Shown: positions 25,430 through 33,548, counted from the first letter of the stretch. The stretch: DNA of 64,000 nt from Thermocaproicibacter sp041859875 (GCA_041859875.1 JBFLFY010000001.1:102282-166281), one strand, 5' to 3'. Made by a program: numbers and translations. The notes: generated by a model not told the origin, from the sequence alone.

Positions 25430-26584
25430 TTATGGTTCGTCTAAAATTTCATCGATTGTATGCTTCATAATTTGGGCAGCTTGGGGACTCTTGGTGCAGG
25501 CAAGCTGAAGAATGGGGACGTTCAGGTCAACTAGCTGCCCGGCAAAATCCAAGCAGGCGTCGAACTGCGCGGCCGTCCAGGTGGGGGAAATCAGGCGCTG
25601 TGTAACCAGCAGTTGTTTTTGACTGGCGGAAAGTTTCAAAACATGATTTTCTGCAGCTTGCTTCAGCAGAACAATACCACCGAGCGGGTATTCGTTGGCT
25701 GCAGAGATACCGGAAGTTCCGCACCATGGAATTCCGGCAATATAGGGCCTGCCATCTTTTATTCCAAGCAGGTTTAAGTCGCCGTTTAAAATCTTCGTTC
25801 CAAACTGTGCGTGCCACAGGCTGACGTGTGTGGATTTGCCGACGCCGGAAGGCGCCGAGAAAAGCCAGGCTTTTTCCCTATAGATTAGCGAAGCCGAATG
25901 CAGTGCAAAAAGCCCGGCAGCCTGCGCGGCAAGGAGAAAGGCAAACCGTGCGGCGTGAAACAGTTCCTGCGCCAATACAGAGGAACTGTAAGTTTCAGGT
26001 ACATAAAAAACAGCTTGCCGGCAGTCTGCCGAAATACGGCAGCACTGCAAAAAGGTGAAACAGGAAAAATATAATATCCAAGCATCCCTACTTCGGCAAA
26101 TTTCCACATCCGGTGAAGAAAGTATGACGGCATCAATTCTATCATTGCCAGGTGCGGCAGATTTTTTTACCGTCCAGATTTGGTCGAAAAAGGGAGGCTG
26201 TGAACAGGAAAAGTCATGAAAGGCCGAAAACAAAAGCTCTTTCGGACCGTCGTAAGCAATTTGCAGGCCGCCGATAGAGAAACAGGCTGCATACAGCTTG
26301 GGCTGGGAAGAAGCTGTACAGACGCCAAGGGCATTCAGCTGGCTGAGAAATGCGGCAATATCCTGCCGCAGCTGCGGAAAATCTGTTTTATCGGCTTGAT
26401 AGGCATCAGCAAGAACAGCCAGAAGAGCGTTTTCATCCGCTCCGCGGCAGAGGGCATTCCATAGCAGAACACCGGTGTGATTCAGCTGTACACCGTGAAG
26501 GTGGCGGGAAATCCCCTCCCCGTAAGGAAGAAGGTAAGGAGTCCCTTGGACGCTGCGAAGCAGATAAAAATGATTGGCTTGCAT
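25430..26584 (-). CDS. PqqD-HPr-kinase-like fusion protein
   Basis: 384 residues. Residues 1-90 form a PqqD-like domain ('VQLNHTGVLLWNALCRGADE' and 'LGVC'), and residues 190-384 a kinase domain of the HPr-kinase/phosphorylase type: P-loop 'SAPSGVGKSTHVSLW', then 'LNGDLNLLG' and 'GIPWCGTSGISAANEYPLGG'. The canonical HprK capsid-binding and phosphorylase features are not apparent. In paeninodin-type lasso clusters such a kinase phosphorylates the precursor C-terminal Ser; the precursor here ends in SSTDGH, so a similar tailoring step is conceivable. Fusing leader recognition and kinase in one chain would direct the kinase to a leader-bearing substrate. First gene of the minus-strand operon. Confidence 0.8.
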   Translation of the reverse strand: MQANHFYLLRSVQGTPYLLPYGEGISRHLHGVQLNHTGVLLWNALCRGADENALLAVLADAYQADKTDFPQLRQDIAAFLSQLNALGVCTASSQPKLYAACFSIGGLQIAYDGPKELLFSAFHDFSCSQPPFFDQIWTVKKSAAPGNDRIDAVILSSPDVEICRSRDAWILYFSCFTFLQCCRISADCRQAVFYVPETYSSSVLAQELFHAARFAFLLAAQAAGLFALHSASLIYREKAWLFSAPSGVGKSTHVSLWHAQFGTKILNGDLNLLGIKDGRPYIAGIPWCGTSGISAANEYPLGGIVLLKQAAENHVLKLSASQKQLLVTQRLISPTWTAAQFDACLDFAGQLVDLNVPILQLACTKSPQAAQIMKHTIDEILDEP

Positions 26585-26631
26585 AAAACGACTCCCTTAC
26601 TGAAAATCAAAATGAAAGCCTGTATTTCTTA

Positions 26632-26660
26632 AGAATACCGCATTTTCGGGGTTCGGTCAA
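26632..26660 (-). promoter_or_regulatory. Promoter of the PqqD-kinase/ABC operon
   Basis: On the minus strand TTGACC (26655-26660) and TATTCT (26632-26637) with a 17-bp spacer. Directly upstream (26665-26691) lies an inverted repeat with TTGTGA(A/T)TTT arms that could be an operator. Confidence 0.6.
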
Positions 26661-26777
26661 TTTTTTGTGATTTTTATAGACAAATTCACAATATAGAATA
26701 ATCCTTTAGGCCTGATAAGCTGGGAAAAATAAGCTCATCTCATCTTTGCCTGGTATAATTTGTGCTTTTAAAAACGC

Positions 26778-26807
26778 TTGAATTACGCAATAAATTTGTG
26801 CTATAAT
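26778..26807 (+). promoter_or_regulatory. Promoter upstream of the pseudokinase gene
   Basis: TTGAAT (26778-26783) and TATAAT (26802-26807), 18-bp spacer. It lies 265 bp before the start codon, implying a long leader transcript. Confidence 0.6.
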
Positions 26808-26814
26808 AACATAT

Positions 26815-27072
26815 AAAATATTCGCAAATATATTTGTTCACCGTACAAAGTCATTTTTACACAAAGCAGACCGATAGCATTGCTGTGAAAATGCCGACGA
26901 AAAAGTGTCGAAGTTAAGACTGGTTGGAGCCTTTTCCGCACGGCGGGCGGAAGTTTCGCTGTACGGGGAAGGCTTATTCTCTTATTCCTGTTAGTTCCGG
27001 AACGAATATTTTACTTCCGGATGCAGCAAAATAAGAAATATCTTTTGAATCTGTCTGTTCGGAGGCGAAAAC
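26815..27072 (+). other. Long 5' leader of the pseudokinase gene
   Basis: About 255 bases from the predicted promoter to the ATG. A GC-richer block near 26926-26975 can fold (GAGCCTTTTCC against GGGGAAGGCT, with inner GCGGG/CGGAAG pairings). I recognise no riboswitch or known small RNA; no gene is evident. Confidence 0.35.
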
Positions 27073-28770
27073 ATGACGGAATTTCAGGATCTCTGCATGA
27101 ATTGCATGGCAGATCTGCAGGGGCAGGAAGTTTGCCCGGTTTGCGGCCGCCGAAAGGGAGAGCCGCAGAAACGCGGCGCGCTTCCTTACGGAACACTGCT
27201 GCAGAAACGTTACCTTGTGGGCCGCGCGAAAAAGAATAATGGGGAAGGCATTCTCTATATTGGCTTCGACAAAACCCTCAATGTACCGGTTGAACTGCAT
27301 GAATATTTCCCAATGTCGCTTTCCGAAAGGGCGGAAGATGGGAAAGAAGTCCGCATTTTGGGTGGCAGTGAGCTGATTTACCGGGAAAATCGGGAAATCT
27401 TTTTGAGCTATTCCCGCGCCATTGCCCATATGCGTACACTTTCATCGATTGTGCCTATCTATGATATTTTTGAAGAAAACAACGCGGCTTATACAGTTTC
27501 TGAGTGGAGCAGCAGTATTACACTGCGCTATTTTGTGGAGCGCAGCGGTGGAAATGTTGGCTGGAACGCCGCACGCCAGCTTTTTATGCCTGTACTTTCT
27601 TCCCTGAGCACCCTGCATGCCAGCCATATTCAGCATCTCGGCATTTCGCCGGATACTCTGAAAATTATGAAAGACGGCAAAATGAAGCTCAGCAGCTTTT
27701 GCATTCCTGCCGTTCGGCAGATGGACACGGACCTTCCGCCGGACCTTGTGCCGGGCTGTGCCGCCATAGAACAATATATTATGGGCGACAGCCCAACTGA
27801 AGCAACCGATATTTACGGTTTTGCCGCGTCACTGTTTTTTGCCCTAACAGGGACGCTTCCTCCGGAAGCACCCAAGCGCCGCACAGACGCGCGTCTTATG
27901 ATTCCGAACTCCATCATGCACAGCATTCCGCCGTACGTCATTACAGCCATGGCAAATGCTTTGCAGGTAGCGCCGGAAAAACGGACTCAGACTTTTGAGA
28001 TGTTGCGTACGCAGCTTTCTGCGGCACCAGCGGTAACAGCGGCTATTGAAGCCAGCCAGAAATTTGACCGTGTTGCTGTTGCACCGAAAGAGGAGCAGTC
28101 TGCGAAACCCCATAAAAAAGAAACGCCGGGTTTTGTTTGGGCGCTTGTTTCCTGTGCAGTTATGCTTGTGATTTTTGTAGCGGCGGGTATTCTGTGGATG
28201 AATTACTCGGGTGCGCAGTCACAGCTGAGTGCGGCGAACAGTGCTGCTTCAGATCTTTCTTCGCAGATGGACTCTGCCTTGCAGTCTTCTGGTGATTCTT
28301 CTGACAATGAGGATAAAATTACGGTTCCGAACTTAGTCGGGCAGAACTATGCTGCCCTGCTGAGTGCCGCTTCCTCTTCCGGAGAGGAGAGGCCATATCA
28401 GGTGCTGCTTTCTTCGCAGCAGTTCAGCAACACGATTCCAGAGGGCAGTATCATTTCGCAGGACCCGAAACCAGGAACAAAAATGGAAAAGAATACGGCG
28501 ATTGTTGTTGTTGTGAGTGAAGGTGCGGCTGTACGGACTTTGCCGCAGATTTCCGGAAAATCACTTTCTGAAGCTTCGACGCTGGTAACGTCGGCTGGCT
28601 TTACCCCTACAGCGTCGCAGGTGAACAATGATAAAGTGGAAAAAGGGAAGGTTATTGGCTATCAGAATGCTAAAGAGGGCAGCCAGATGGCCTATGGCTC
28701 AAAAGTGACAATTTTGGTTAGCCTTGGGCCGAGTGTGTCTTCCACCGGCAGCAATCCATCCAGGCCGTAA
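27073..28770 (+). CDS. Zinc-ribbon pseudokinase with transmembrane segment and PASTA domains
   Basis: 565 residues. Order: zinc ribbon with C8, C11, C21 and C24; a Ser/Thr kinase-like domain (about 38-310); one membrane helix (about 354-376, 'VWALVSCAVMLVIFVAAGIL'); a Ser-rich linker; two extracellular PASTA domains (about 415-480 and 483-555, 'VPNLVGQNYAAL', 'IISQDPKPGTKM', 'LPQISGKSLSEA'). The kinase domain has lost the key residues: HRD is replaced by 'HLGISPDTLKI', DFG by 'SSFCI', and the VAIK lysine by 'VPVELHEYFP'. It is therefore probably a pseudokinase that senses muropeptides or wall fragments and signals by binding. It is monocistronic, with a terminator right after it. Confidence 0.8.
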   Translation: MTEFQDLCMNCMADLQGQEVCPVCGRRKGEPQKRGALPYGTLLQKRYLVGRAKKNNGEGILYIGFDKTLNVPVELHEYFPMSLSERAEDGKEVRILGGSELIYRENREIFLSYSRAIAHMRTLSSIVPIYDIFEENNAAYTVSEWSSSITLRYFVERSGGNVGWNAARQLFMPVLSSLSTLHASHIQHLGISPDTLKIMKDGKMKLSSFCIPAVRQMDTDLPPDLVPGCAAIEQYIMGDSPTEATDIYGFAASLFFALTGTLPPEAPKRRTDARLMIPNSIMHSIPPYVITAMANALQVAPEKRTQTFEMLRTQLSAAPAVTAAIEASQKFDRVAVAPKEEQSAKPHKKETPGFVWALVSCAVMLVIFVAAGILWMNYSGAQSQLSAANSAASDLSSQMDSALQSSGDSSDNEDKITVPNLVGQNYAALLSAASSSGEERPYQVLLSSQQFSNTIPEGSIISQDPKPGTKMEKNTAIVVVVSEGAAVRTLPQISGKSLSEASTLVTSAGFTPTASQVNNDKVEKGKVIGYQNAKEGSQMAYGSKVTILVSLGPSVSSTGSNPSRP

Positions 28771-28806
28771 AGCTTTCCCGCAAGCAATCAAATTATAAGG
28801 AACAGC

Positions 28807-28838
28807 AAAACGCCCCGCCAAAAGGCGGGGCGTTTTTC
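28807..28838. terminator. Bidirectional terminator
   Basis: CGCCCCGCC-AAAA-GGCGGGGCG hairpin with AAAA before and TTTTT after, serving both the pseudokinase gene and the convergent rpsR operon. Confidence 0.95.
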
Positions 28839-28854
28839 GCAAATATAAGACCAA

Positions 28855-29127
28855 TCAGTCACTGCTGAATGGCAGAAGCGCCAAATGACGGGCACGCTTA
28901 ATTGCAATCGTCAGTTCACGCTGATGATGTGCGCAGGTGCCGGTTACACGGCGGGGCAGAATCTTTGCGCGCTCCGAGATGAAGCGGCGAAGTTTTGCAA
29001 TATCTTTGTAGTCAATGACATCAACTTTATCAACACAAAAGCTGCAGACTTTTCTGCGGCCTCTGCGTCCACCAGGCCGGCGGTTTCTGTCCGGACGGTC
29101 GGATCTTTCATTCCTGTTGTCAGGCAT
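28855..29127 (-). CDS. rpsR: 30S ribosomal protein S18
   Basis: 90 residues with the S18 core 'IDYKDIAKLRRFISERAKIL' and 'RRVTGTCAHHQRELTIAIKR'. The N-terminal tail is Arg/Asp/Asn-rich, and 'KVCSFC' keeps the Cys pair of zinc-type S18. It binds S6 on the small-subunit platform. Last gene of the rpsF-ssb-rpsR operon, 36 bp after ssb. Confidence 0.97.
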   Translation of the reverse strand: MPDNRNERSDRPDRNRRPGGRRGRRKVCSFCVDKVDVIDYKDIAKLRRFISERAKILPRRVTGTCAHHQRELTIAIKRARHLALLPFSSD

Positions 29128-29163
29128 TGGGTATTCTCCTTTCTTTCAGTAAAATTAAGAAGC

Positions 29164-29625
29164 TTAGAACGGCAAATCGTCGTCAGAAGGAATTTCCTGA
29201 AAATCACCCGTATCCCCATTTGTATAAGCAGGGGCGGGCTGTTTCGGCTGTGCGGGAGCAGCAGCGGGCTTTGCAGCCTGGTAACTGCTGCCGGAGCCGG
29301 AATCACGTTTCGGTTCCGCAAAATGAACGTTGTCCGCAACAATCTCGAAAGCCTTGCGCTTGTTGCCGTCCCGGTCCGTGTAAGTGCGGGTCTGTATCGA
29401 CCCTTGCACGGCGGCCAACTGGCCTTTCCGGAAATATTTGCAGACGAATTCGGCAGTGCCGCGCCATGCGACAATGTCAATGAAATCCGTCTGGCGTTCT
29501 GTTCCGGATTTTACATAGGAACGGTCAACCGCAAGGGTAAAGCTTGTCACAGAAATACCGCTTTGCGTCTGCTTTAATTCAGGGTCAGCAACCAGGCGGC
29601 CCATCAGAACAGCCACATTCAGCAT
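29164..29625 (-). CDS. ssb: Single-stranded DNA-binding protein
   Basis: 153 residues: an OB-fold (residues 1-110, 'MLNVAVLMGRLVADPELKQT', 'DFIDIVAWRGTAEFVCKYF', 'GSIQTRTYTDRDGNKR'), a Gly/Pro/Gln/Ala-rich linker, and the acidic C-terminal tip DDDLPF that recruits replication and repair partners. Standard length for a Firmicute SSB and standard position between rpsF and rpsR. Confidence 0.97.
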   Translation of the reverse strand: MLNVAVLMGRLVADPELKQTQSGISVTSFTLAVDRSYVKSGTERQTDFIDIVAWRGTAEFVCKYFRKGQLAAVQGSIQTRTYTDRDGNKRKAFEIVADNVHFAEPKRDSGSGSSYQAAKPAAAPAQPKQPAPAYTNGDTGDFQEIPSDDDLPF

Positions 29626-29631
29626 TTCACG

Positions 29632-30006
29632 TCACGCTTCCTTTTTTTCTTCCGGTTTTTCTTCCGGCTTAACTTCTGGTTTTACTTCCGGTTTTGCTTT
29701 CGGTTTGCTGGATTCTACTCTCTTAACAACCAGGGAGCGGAGAACACCGTCTGTGATGTTGTAGATACGGTCGAGTTCAGCTGTGAAGGAAGGAACGCTG
29801 GTAAAATTAATCAGCGTATAATAACCTTCTTCTTCCTTGTTAATCGGGTAGGCGAGCCTGCGCTTGCCCCATTCGTCAACACTGTCGACGGTACCGTTTT
29901 CACTAATCAGATCCTTGAACTTCTGGACTGCGGCCTTGATGCCGTCTTCACCAAGCTTTGTAGAAAGGATAAATACGGTTTCATAAGGTCTTTTAATTTC
30001 TGGCAT
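29632..30006 (-). CDS. rpsF: 30S ribosomal protein S6 with repetitive acidic tail
   Basis: 124 residues. The S6 fold occupies residues 1-96 ('YETVFILSTKLGEDGIKAAV', 'VDEWGKRRLAYPINKEEEGY'). A C-terminal extension of about 25 residues consists of Lys-Pro-Glu repeats (KPEVKPEVKPEEKPEEKK). Tails of this kind vary among clostridia. Start ATG at 30006 follows AAAGGAGG. First gene of the operon. Confidence 0.97.
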   Translation of the reverse strand: MPEIKRPYETVFILSTKLGEDGIKAAVQKFKDLISENGTVDSVDEWGKRRLAYPINKEEEGYYTLINFTSVPSFTAELDRIYNITDGVLRSLVVKRVESSKPKAKPEVKPEVKPEEKPEEKKEA

Positions 30007-30084
30007 ATTTGCACCTCCTTTTGGACTTTAGGCCCCCGAAAAAAACGGGAGCAAGGATGATGGCCGATTAAAGCCAACTAAAAT
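30007..30084 (-). promoter_or_regulatory. rpsF leader, possible S6:S18 autoregulatory site
   Basis: The ~75-nt leader contains a short hairpin CCCG-T7-CGGG and CCG elements. In many bacteria the S6:S18 complex binds a CCG-containing structure in the rpsF leader to repress the operon. I have not confirmed the full motif, so the assignment is tentative. Confidence 0.35.
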
Positions 30085-30113
30085 ATTATACCAGTCGATT
30101 CCCTGTTCGTCAA
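30085..30113 (-). promoter_or_regulatory. Promoter of rpsF-ssb-rpsR
   Basis: On the minus strand TTGACG (30108-30113), 17-bp spacer, TATAAT (30085-30090). Confidence 0.85.
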
Positions 30114-30128
30114 CAGAAAATTCGGCAA

Positions 30129-31004
30129 TTAAAGGGTCTTGCAGAGATTTTTCAGGTATGCGCGGAAATCCTGGCCAATTTCAGGATGCTGCAGGGCAAC
30201 TTCTACCTGTGCCTTCATAATGCCGAGCTTGTTGCCCATGTCGTACCGTGTTCCGGTAAAGTTCACGGCAACCATTCCGTCGCGGCGGGCCAGTGTGCGC
30301 ATGGCATCCGTCAACTGAATTTCGCCGCCGGCACCGGGCTCCGTGTTATCAAGAATTTCAAAAATATCCGGCGTAAGCACGCAGCGGCCCAAAATGGAAT
30401 ACAGTGACATAATATGTTCCGGGGAAGGCTTTTCAATCATGTCGGTGCATTTAAAATAATTGTCGTGAAGGGGTTCTACTTTCAGCGAACTGTATTTTGA
30501 AATATCTTCTTTTGAAACCTTGTTTACGCCAACAACGCCACGGCCATATTCGTCATAAGCGCGGATTAACTGGCCACAGGCGGGGTCTTCGCCGATGATA
30601 ACGTCGTCGCCGTACAAAACGGCAAAAGGCTCATTCCCAACAAAGGAACGCGCACAGTTTACGGCATGCCCAAGGCCGCGGGTTTCTTTCTGACGTACAA
30701 AGTAGATATTTGCCTTGTGGGCAATGCTGATGATTTCATCCAGAATTTTCTGCTTTTCCGGCCCGCTGTTGCGCAGACGTGCCTCCAGTTCCGGCACGCG
30801 GTCAAAATGATCTTCAATCAAGCCTTTGCCGCGGTTTGTAATAATAAGAATATCGGTGATGCCGGAATTAACGGCTTCTTCCACAATATACTGAATTGCC
30901 GGCTTGTCCACAATAGGAAGCATTTCTTTTGGCATGGATTTTGTGGCCGGGAGCACACGGGTGCCAAGGCCGGCTGCTGGAATAACTGCTTTCGTTACTT
31001 TCAT
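30129..31004 (-). CDS. galU: UTP-glucose-1-phosphate uridylyltransferase
   Basis: 291 residues with the nucleotidyltransferase signature 'VIPAAGLGTRVLPATKSMPK', 'VEEAVNSGITDILIITN', 'AVLYGDDVI' and 'GEIQLTDAMR'. It makes UDP-glucose for surface polysaccharide and glycolipid synthesis and could feed the glycan cluster. I chose ATG at 31004 (GAGGAG 12 bases upstream) over an in-frame upstream ATG at 31046, because the conserved region starts right after MKVTK. It lies 78 bp downstream of the zinc-ribbon membrane protein gene, possibly co-transcribed. Confidence 0.96.
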   Translation of the reverse strand: MKVTKAVIPAAGLGTRVLPATKSMPKEMLPIVDKPAIQYIVEEAVNSGITDILIITNRGKGLIEDHFDRVPELEARLRNSGPEKQKILDEIISIAHKANIYFVRQKETRGLGHAVNCARSFVGNEPFAVLYGDDVIIGEDPACGQLIRAYDEYGRGVVGVNKVSKEDISKYSSLKVEPLHDNYFKCTDMIEKPSPEHIMSLYSILGRCVLTPDIFEILDNTEPGAGGEIQLTDAMRTLARRDGMVAVNFTGTRYDMGNKLGIMKAQVEVALQHPEIGQDFRAYLKNLCKTL

Positions 31005-31081
31005 TACAATTAACAACTCCTCATTTGGTTTGCAAGACATGAACAAAAAAGCGCGTACAAATTCTGAACAAAAGTTCAGGT

Positions 31082-32155
31082 TTAGGAACCTATAAAGAAG
31101 AAAATCAGCAAAAAACAGACTAAGAACACGGCACCAAGGGACGAATTAACGCCGCCTTCTTGCTGAAGGCGTATGGAAAAATCTACTGGTTCCGAAACTT
31201 CACTGTGGATGCGGTTGACGCTGGCAAGACAGTGCTTCAGGTACAGGCGGTTTCCGGAAAAGCCGCAGATCAGCATGATGGCAAAGCCTGCCAAAAGCAG
31301 CAGCCCCGGCGCAATGAGCAAAAATTGCTGCTGTATGGGCAGCACATAATACTGGTGCATCAGGCTTGATTTCTGCTCTGCAGTGAGTGCATAGGCAGAC
31401 ATCACATTTGTTACGCCAATGGCGCTTAGTAGCTTTTGGTAGAGGGGCATCCAATAATACCGCATGATGTAATTGTAGCCAATCATCAAAATCCCCTGAA
31501 GTGCGGTTATCAAGGCCCCAACCTTGTAGAGTTTGCGGTAAAGCATCCAGATACCCTGAAAGAAAAACGCAGCAAAGTTGAACCTGCTGTGCCCAAGGTG
31601 CGAAATGCCTACAAAAGTAGGAATATAATACGGCGTATTTCCCTGAACAAATTTTGCCAAATCTCCTGCCGGTGCGTTGCCGATCGGTTCACCGGGGTTT
31701 ACGCCGCCCAGCGGATCAATAAAATACGGCATACCGTTAAAGTCAAAGTTCGGCGGTGTGTTTCCATCCTGCGGGGGAAAGCCATTTTGTGGGGCACCGT
31801 TCGGGTCGTTTTCCGGCGGCTTGCCTTGCTGTGGGAAAGGACGGCCGTATGGGGGCTCGTCGTTTTCGGAAAGCGGCTGCCCGCAGTGGACACAGAAAAG
31901 GGAACCTTTTGCATTGGGCGCACCGCAGCGAGGGCATCGTATTATTTGCTGCTGTGCTTCACCCTGTGCTGTCTGTGGACTTTTTGGCGGCTGCCAGGCA
32001 TCCGGTGTACCGTGTTTGTCGGCATAAACACATTTGCCAGCTTTTGCATAGCACTCCCTGTGGTAGGGTGCGCCGCACTGTGGGCAAACTACAATATCAT
32101 CATCTGCAGTAAAAGTTTTTCCGCAGACAGAACATTTCAAACCCTTATAATCCAT
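31082..32155 (-). CDS. Zinc-ribbon/prokaryotic RING protein with DUF2628 membrane domain
   Basis: 357 residues. The N-terminus has two zinc-binding modules: a prokaryotic RING-like domain ('KCSVCGKTFTADDDIVVCPQ', 'CGAPYHRECYAKAGKC') and a zinc ribbon ('RCPRCGAPNAKGSLFCVHCG'). A Pro/Asn/Gly-rich linker follows, then a membrane domain with about three helices ('FNFAAFFFQGIWMLYRKLYK' opening), as in DUF2628 proteins. Function is unknown; such proteins are common and single-copy in Oscillospiraceae. Start ATG 32155 is set by AGGAGG just upstream; the longer open frame to 32320 overlaps the divergent prfB promoter. Confidence 0.75.
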   Translation of the reverse strand: MDYKGLKCSVCGKTFTADDDIVVCPQCGAPYHRECYAKAGKCVYADKHGTPDAWQPPKSPQTAQGEAQQQIIRCPRCGAPNAKGSLFCVHCGQPLSENDEPPYGRPFPQQGKPPENDPNGAPQNGFPPQDGNTPPNFDFNGMPYFIDPLGGVNPGEPIGNAPAGDLAKFVQGNTPYYIPTFVGISHLGHSRFNFAAFFFQGIWMLYRKLYKVGALITALQGILMIGYNYIMRYYWMPLYQKLLSAIGVTNVMSAYALTAEQKSSLMHQYYVLPIQQQFLLIAPGLLLLAGFAIMLICGFSGNRLYLKHCLASVNRIHSEVSEPVDFSIRLQQEGGVNSSLGAVFLVCFLLIFFFIGS

Positions 32156-32304
32156 TCTTAGGAGACCTCCTAACGACTCTGCTATTATTGTAACGGGAAA
32201 GATGGAAAACTGCAACGATTTTAGAAACAAGTTTTCATAGAATTTACAATTTGCCGCAAAAAATCCATAGCCGCGGAGCACTGCAGGCAATCCTAAATAA
32301 ATTT

Positions 32305-32333
32305 TTGACTTTAACAGCAAAATATCCTATAAT
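32305..32333 (+). promoter_or_regulatory. prfB promoter
   Basis: TTGACT (32305-32310), 17-bp spacer, TATAAT (32328-32333). Confidence 0.85.
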
Positions 32334-32370
32334 AATTTGATAAGATGAATTCTACCGAAGGATGGATGGT

Positions 32371-33474
32371 ATGCTTCAATTTGAAGAGCTGAAACTCTCG
32401 CTTCAGCAGCTGGAGCCGGAGCTGAAAGATTTTGCTGATGCGCTGAACCTAGATGCAATGCGCAAGGAAATTATGGAACTAGACCAAAAGGCTACAGCTC
32501 CTGATTTTTGGGATGATATGGAAAAATCGCAGAAGATTCTGCAGCGTTCCAGTTCCCTGAAAAACAAGCTGGCAAGCTGCGAAAAACTGCAAAACGCTTA
32601 CGATGATCTTCTCGCATTAATTGAATTGGCCGACGAAGAGAGCGATCTTTCGCTTTTGCCGCAGGCACAGGAAGAACTCGAAAATTTTAAAAAAGATTTG
32701 GAATCTCAGCGCCTTACGACGCTGCTTACCGGCGAATACGATGCAAAAAATGCAATTCTAACGTTCCATGCGGGAGCAGGCGGCACAGAAGCTCAAGACT
32801 GGGCTATGATGCTGTACCGTATGTACTGCCGCTGGGGCGAACGCCACAACTTTAACGTGAAAACGCTGGATTATCTTGACGGCGAAGAGGCAGGCATGAA
32901 AAGTGCCAGTGTTCTTGTTGAAGGGGAAAATGCCTATGGCTTTCTGAAAAGTGAAACCGGCGTACACCGCCTGGTGCGTATTTCACCGTTTGACGCTTCG
33001 GGCCGCAGGCATACGTCTTTTGCCTCGCTTGAAGTGATGCCAGAAATCGACGATACCATTACGGTGGATATTGACCCGGCGGATATTAAAATGGATGTTT
33101 TCCGCTCCAGCGGCGCAGGCGGACAGAAGGTCAATAAGACTTCTTCGGCAGTCCGGCTGACGCATATCCCAACGGGCATTGTAGTTTCCTGCCAGGTTGA
33201 GCGCAGCCAGTATCAGAACCGCGACGTTGCCATGCGTATGCTGAAATCCAGACTGATGGAAATCAAAGAGCGTGAACACCTTGAGAAAGTTTCAGACATT
33301 AAAGGTGTTCAGAAAGAAATTGCCTGGGGTTCACAGATTCGCTCCTATGTTTTTATGCCGTATACGCTGGTAAAAGACCATCGTACCGGTTATGAGTCTG
33401 CCAATATTGACGCCGTGATGGACGGTGACCTTGATGGGTTTATTAACGCTTACCTGAAAGCGCAGACAAAATAG
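32371..33474 (+). CDS. prfB: Peptide chain release factor 2
   Basis: 367 residues. It has the peptidyl-tRNA hydrolysis motif GGQ ('SSGAGGQKVNKTSSAVRLTH') and the UGA-recognition tripeptide SPF ('VRISPFDASGRR'). The frame is continuous: the usual programmed +1 frameshift with an in-frame UGA near codon 25 is absent, so autoregulation by frameshifting is not expected. ATG at 32371 is preferred (GAAGGA eight bases upstream); ATG at 32362 would add three residues. It is flanked by a consensus promoter and a strong terminator. Confidence 0.97.
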   Translation: MLQFEELKLSLQQLEPELKDFADALNLDAMRKEIMELDQKATAPDFWDDMEKSQKILQRSSSLKNKLASCEKLQNAYDDLLALIELADEESDLSLLPQAQEELENFKKDLESQRLTTLLTGEYDAKNAILTFHAGAGGTEAQDWAMMLYRMYCRWGERHNFNVKTLDYLDGEEAGMKSASVLVEGENAYGFLKSETGVHRLVRISPFDASGRRHTSFASLEVMPEIDDTITVDIDPADIKMDVFRSSGAGGQKVNKTSSAVRLTHIPTGIVVSCQVERSQYQNRDVAMRMLKSRLMEIKEREHLEKVSDIKGVQKEIAWGSQIRSYVFMPYTLVKDHRTGYESANIDAVMDGDLDGFINAYLKAQTK

Positions 33475-33500
33475 TGTAGAATTAAATAACGCATAGAGGA

Positions 33501-33548
33501 TATAGCAAAACCGGCGCCGTTTTCATGCGGCGCCGGTTTTGCTATATC
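33501..33548. terminator. Terminator after prfB
   Basis: Long stem TATAGCAAAACCGGCGCCG paired with CGGCGCCGGTTTTGCTATA, with T-rich arms on both strands. Confidence 0.92.

Noticed and set aside
3886..26584. Lasso peptide biosynthetic cluster
   Set aside because: PqqD, kinase, nucleotidyltransferase, peptidase and ABC genes are reminiscent, but no asparagine-synthetase-like cyclase or B2 transglutaminase-like protease is encoded, and the precursor core is too long.
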